Assembly (NCBI GenBank): GCA_030533225.1
Contig: JAUNJO010000009.1
Span: 1-41,893 of the forward strand
Source of the DNA: Eubacteriales bacterium
GTDB lineage: Bacteria > Bacillota > Clostridia > Oscillospirales > Acutalibacteraceae
DNA length: 41,893 nt
Direction: 5' to 3'
Part shown: one piece after another, positions 39,229-41,893 of the stretch
Layout: every line of letters begins with the position of its first letter
How positions within the stretch are numbered: position 1 is the first letter of the stretch
Notes under the pieces: generated by a model
Database searches by the model: none
The model's input: only the letters and a program-made list of their open reading frames with translations
Told to the model about the DNA's origin: nothing
Position numbers and translations under genes: made by a program

Positions 39229-39948
39229 TTAATTATTATTTAGTAGTTTTTCCTGTCTTTCACGCTCTGCCTGAGAAAGTCTCAGGTAAGACGGCAAAAG
39301 CTCTGCTGACTTCTTAGGCTCTTCCCCATTTTTGATTTTATGCTTTGCACACTGTGCAACAGAAGACGCCCTCTGGTAGAGTAAAGGTTCGGGAGCAAGC
39401 TCAATGAAGGAGGTTTTGAGGTCCATAAGCTCACGCATGGTGAGTTTAGCGCCGTCTCCCACAAGGATTATGTGTTCTCCATTGTATTTGCCGGAAATTT
39501 CCGATTTCAAATCAGCAAGAGAAATTGCTCGGTCCTCGCACAGACGCTCAACCTCACCGTACTTTATGCGAAACATTGCGTTATACACCTGATCCCGTCT
39601 TGCGTCCATAGCGGCACATACAACACAGTCGGTCAAAATAAGATTATACGCCATGGACTCCAAGGTTGAAACTCCCATACAGGGCAGATCATCGCCAAAA
39701 GCGATTCCCTTTACGGTTGCAACTCCTATTCGCACTCCGGTAAAAGAACCGGGCCCGGTTGTCACTGCCAAAAGCTCAACATCCGAGGTACTCTTGCCCA
39801 CAATCTCAAGGAGATTGCTTATCATCGGCAAAAGGGTGCGGCTGTGCGTAAAATCAGTATTGATGAAAAATTCACCCAAAAGCTTATTATCCTCGGTTAA
39901 TGCCACGGAAGCCGCAGTTGCCGAGGTATCAATAGATAGAATCAGCAT
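39229..39948 (-). CDS. tsaB: tRNA threonylcarbamoyladenosine biosynthesis protein TsaB
   Basis: Partner of TsaD and TsaE in making t6A at position 37 of ANN-decoding tRNAs. The 239-residue protein has the ASKHA-fold start LILSIDTSATAASVAL and the family signature VTTGPGSFTGVRIGVATVKGIAF. Its ATG shares a base with the tsaE stop codon (TAATG), so the two are coupled. The tsaD gene is not in the window. Confidence 0.95.
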   Translation of the reverse strand: MLILSIDTSATAASVALTEDNKLLGEFFINTDFTHSRTLLPMISNLLEIVGKSTSDVELLAVTTGPGSFTGVRIGVATVKGIAFGDDLPCMGVSTLESMAYNLILTDCVVCAAMDARRDQVYNAMFRIKYGEVERLCEDRAISLADLKSEISGKYNGEHIILVGDGAKLTMRELMDLKTSFIELAPEPLLYQRASSVAQCAKHKIKNGEEPKKSAELLPSYLRLSQAERERQEKLLNNN

Positions 39949-40358
39949 TATTTCTTACCCTTAAAGATTCGTGTGTTTTCTTCTTCTCCGTAGCGAAGCT
40001 CAAGTTTCAGAGCGTCTTTGGGAAGATAATCTTCGATATTTTCGCTCCACTCAATAATTACAAGACCTTTTCCCAAGTAATCGTAATAACCCGTTGAATA
40101 AAGGTCATCCTCATCGGTGATGCGGTACATATCAAAGTGATAAACAGGAAATTTCCCCATGTATTCGTTGACAATGGCAAAAGTAGGACTGTGGACACCG
40201 TTTGTAATACCAAGTGCTTTGCACAGATAACGGACAAAAGTGGTTTTTCCTGCTCCTAAATCGCCAAAAAGGGCTATTGTCTCATTGCCCTTAAGAGTTT
40301 CGGCTAAACGCAAGGCGAACGCCTCGGTATCCGAAAGAGTCTTTGCAATATATTCCAT
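39948..40358 (-). CDS. tsaE: tRNA threonylcarbamoyladenosine biosynthesis ATPase TsaE
   Basis: The ~136-residue P-loop ATPase of the t6A complex has Walker A LFGDLGAGKTTFVRYLCKALG, then SPTFAIVNEY, HFDMYRITDEDDL and VIIEWSENI. The ATG at 40358 lies one base after the fhs stop codon; there is no strong ribosome site, so translation is probably coupled to fhs. The longer open frame to 40400 would overlap fhs and is unlikely. Confidence 0.93.
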   Translation of the reverse strand: MEYIAKTLSDTEAFALRLAETLKGNETIALFGDLGAGKTTFVRYLCKALGITNGVHSPTFAIVNEYMGKFPVYHFDMYRITDEDDLYSTGYYDYLGKGLVIIEWSENIEDYLPKDALKLELRYGEEENTRIFKGKK

Positions 40359-40359
40359 A

Positions 40360-41893
40360 TCAGAAAAGTCCGCTGATGACGCCGTCGGCATCCACATCAA
40401 TGCGCTGTGCCGCAGGAGCTTTAGGAAGTCCCGGCATAGTCATAATGTCGCCTGTGTACACAACTACGAAACCGGCACCGTTTGAAAGCTTCAAGTCGCG
40501 CACAGTGACGGTAAAGCCCTCGGGCGCACCTAAAAGTGTGGGGTCATCGGAAAGGGAATACTGAGTTTTTGCAATACAGATGGGGAGCTTGTTGCCTCCT
40601 AAAGCTTCAATCTCAGAAAGTGCTTTCTCGGCGGACTTGGTGAAAATAACACCGCCTGCGCGGTAAATTTCCCGGGCAACGGTCTCAATCTTCTCACGGA
40701 TAGTCATTTCGTCGGGATAGATGGGTGCAAAGTCAGAGGGCTTCTCACAAGCTTCAACAACTTTGAGGGCTAAATCCTTACCGCCTTCTCCGCCGTTTGC
40801 AAAAACATCGGACAGAGCAAAGTCGGCACCCTTTTCTATGCAGTATTCCTTGATATAATCAAGTTCTGCCTGTGAATCGGTAAGGAAACGGTTGATTGCA
40901 ACAACAACGGGTACACCGTACTTTCTCATATTTTCAATATGAACGCCGAGGTTTACTATTCCCTTCTTAAGAGCGTCAAGATTTTCATTGACAGTTTCGG
41001 CCTTGGGCACACCGCCGTTGTACTTAAGAGCACGGCAGGTGGCAACAACCACAACACATGAAGGCTTGAGGCCTGCAAAACGACACTTGATGTCGAAAAA
41101 CTTTTCTGCGCCTAAATCAGAACCGAAGCCTGCTTCGGTGATGCAGTAATCGGCAAGCTTCAGAGCCAGCTTGGTTGCTCTTACCGAGTTACAGCCGTGA
41201 GCTATATTTGCAAAAGGACCGCCGTGCATAATTGCAGGAGTTGCCTCTACAGTCTGTACAAGGTTGGGCTTCAAGGCATCCTTGAGAAGTGCGGTCATAG
41301 CACCCTCAGCCTGTAAATCCCGGGCATATACAGGTGCACCGTCATAGGTATAAGCAACCAAAATATTGCCGAGTCTTGTTTTGAGGTCCTCCAAATCTTT
41401 AGAGAGACAAAGAATTGCCATAACCTCTGTGGCAACTGTGATTACAAATCCGTCCTCTCGGGGCACACCGTTTACATTTCCCCCAAGACCTACAACCACA
41501 TTACGAAGTGCACGGTCATTCATATCAAGGCAGCGCTTAACAAGGATTTTTCTCTGGTTGATGCCCAGAGCATTGCCCTGCTGCAGATGGTTGTCAAGCA
41601 TTGCGCAAAGGAGATTATTTGCGGAAGTGATTGCGTGCATGTCACCCGTAAAATGAAGGTTAATATCCTCCATGGGCAGCACCTGGCTGTAGCCGCCTCC
41701 TGCTGCACCTCCCTTTACTCCGAAAACAGGACCTAAAGAGGGTTCACGAAGTGCGATAATAGCATTCTTTCCGATTTTTGCCATAGCCTGTCCCAAACCG
41801 CAGGTGGTTGTGGTCTTACCCTCGCCTGCAGGCGTAGGGTTAATTGCAGTTACAAGTATCAGCTTGCCGTCGGGGTTAGAGGAAACTCTCGCG
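40360..41893 (-). CDS. fhs: Formate--tetrahydrofolate ligase, C-terminal part (runs off right edge)
   Basis: Makes 10-formyltetrahydrofolate from formate, THF and ATP, for one-carbon metabolism and, in acetogens, the Wood-Ljungdahl pathway. About 510 residues are present. The ATP-binding loop [12 protein letters not shown] lies near the window edge (about 41820-41855), so only some 50 N-terminal residues are missing. Further motifs are [23 protein letters not shown] and [20 protein letters not shown]. The reading frame is open through to the last base. It is upstream of tsaE with one base between them. Confidence 0.96.
   Translation of the reverse strand, partial: ARVSSNPDGKLILVTAINPTPAGEGKTTTTCGLGQAMAKIGKNAIIALREPSLGPVFGVKGGAAGGGYSQVLPMEDINLHFTGDMHAITSANNLLCAMLDNHLQQGNALGINQRKILVKRCLDMNDRALRNVVVGLGGNVNGVPREDGFVITVATEVMAILCLSKDLEDLKTRLGNILVAYTYDGAPVYARDLQAEGAMTALLKDALKPNLVQTVEATPAIMHGGPFANIAHGCNSVRATKLALKLADYCITEAGFGSDLGAEKFFDIKCRFAGLKPSCVVVVATCRALKYNGGVPKAETVNENLDALKKGIVNLGVHIENMRKYGVPVVVAINRFLTDSQAELDYIKEYCIEKGADFALSDVFANGGEGGKDLALKVVEACEKPSDFAPIYPDEMTIREKIETVAREIYRAGGVIFTKSAEKALSEIEALGGNKLPICIAKTQYSLSDDPTLLGAPEGFTVTVRDLKLSNGAGFVVVYTGDIMTMPGLPKAPAAQRIDVDADGVISGLF

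Overview
The window looks like a chromosomal segment of an anaerobic Firmicute of class Clostridia, probably a gut Oscillospirales/Ruminococcaceae-type organism. The reasons are strong AGGAGG ribosome binding sites, moderate-to-low GC, many 4Fe-4S proteins, fhs, a Flx/Hdr complex, and MobV/TnpV-type mobile genes. The taxonomic call is an inference.

Region 1 (1-4.7 kb, mostly minus strand): the 5' part of uvrB runs off the left edge. It is followed by a leucine-rich-repeat protein gene framed by a 23-bp direct repeat, then a second, truncated 5' copy of uvrB that still has the better promoter. radC, an HSL-type esterase and a small lipoprotein follow.

Region 2 (about 5.0-17.9 kb): accretion of integrative elements at the 3' end of guaA. 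A clear 8.9-kb integrative mobilizable element (8968-17881) lies between 13-bp direct repeats made from the last codons of guaA. It carries xis, a tyrosine integrase, mobC, a RepA-like ATPase, a MobV relaxase, tnpV, an XRE regulator and a BlaR1/BlaI-type pair. To its left, 5067-8980 starts at a degenerate copy of the same core flanked by paired 11-bp-spaced integrase-arm-like repeats. It has no integrase and carries an HxlR regulator, a double SnoaL protein, a flavin/ferredoxin fusion, and a zinc-macrodomain plus class-M sirtuin pair (ADP-ribosylation writer and eraser). It resembles a cis-mobilizable remnant.

Region 3 (17.9-22.7 kb): guaA encodes only the synthetase half, with no glutaminase domain. 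It is followed by a GNAT protein, a broken DegV/fakB gene and fakA.

Region 4 (22.9-24.7 kb): tRNA-Leu(CAA), then two consecutive modules of the same design. Each has a near-identical 20-bp-stem hairpin, then about 160 bp of nested mini-palindromes, then a promoter, then a Cys-rich protein gene (an 84-aa zinc-ribbon-like protein; a Gp37/Gp68-type DUF5131 protein). I know of no described function for this architecture.

Region 5 (24.7-38.6 kb): a PQ-loop membrane protein and a LysR regulator, then a 12-gene minus-strand operon: malate dehydrogenase (LDH fold but with the MDH-specific Arg), fumarase, HdrB, HdrC, HdrA, MvhD, two dicluster Fe-S proteins, an FAD/NAD reductase (Flx-like), soluble fumarate reductase FrdA and FrdB, and an AspT-type carrier. 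Together these form a complete oxaloacetate-to-succinate branch with a probable NADH-oxidising, flavin-based electron-bifurcating module and an exporter. A near-consensus Rex operator overlaps the -10 of the only good promoter, which fits control by the NADH/NAD+ ratio.

Region 6 (38.7-41.9 kb): rpiB, tsaB, tsaE and the 3' part of fhs, closely spaced or overlapping on the minus strand.
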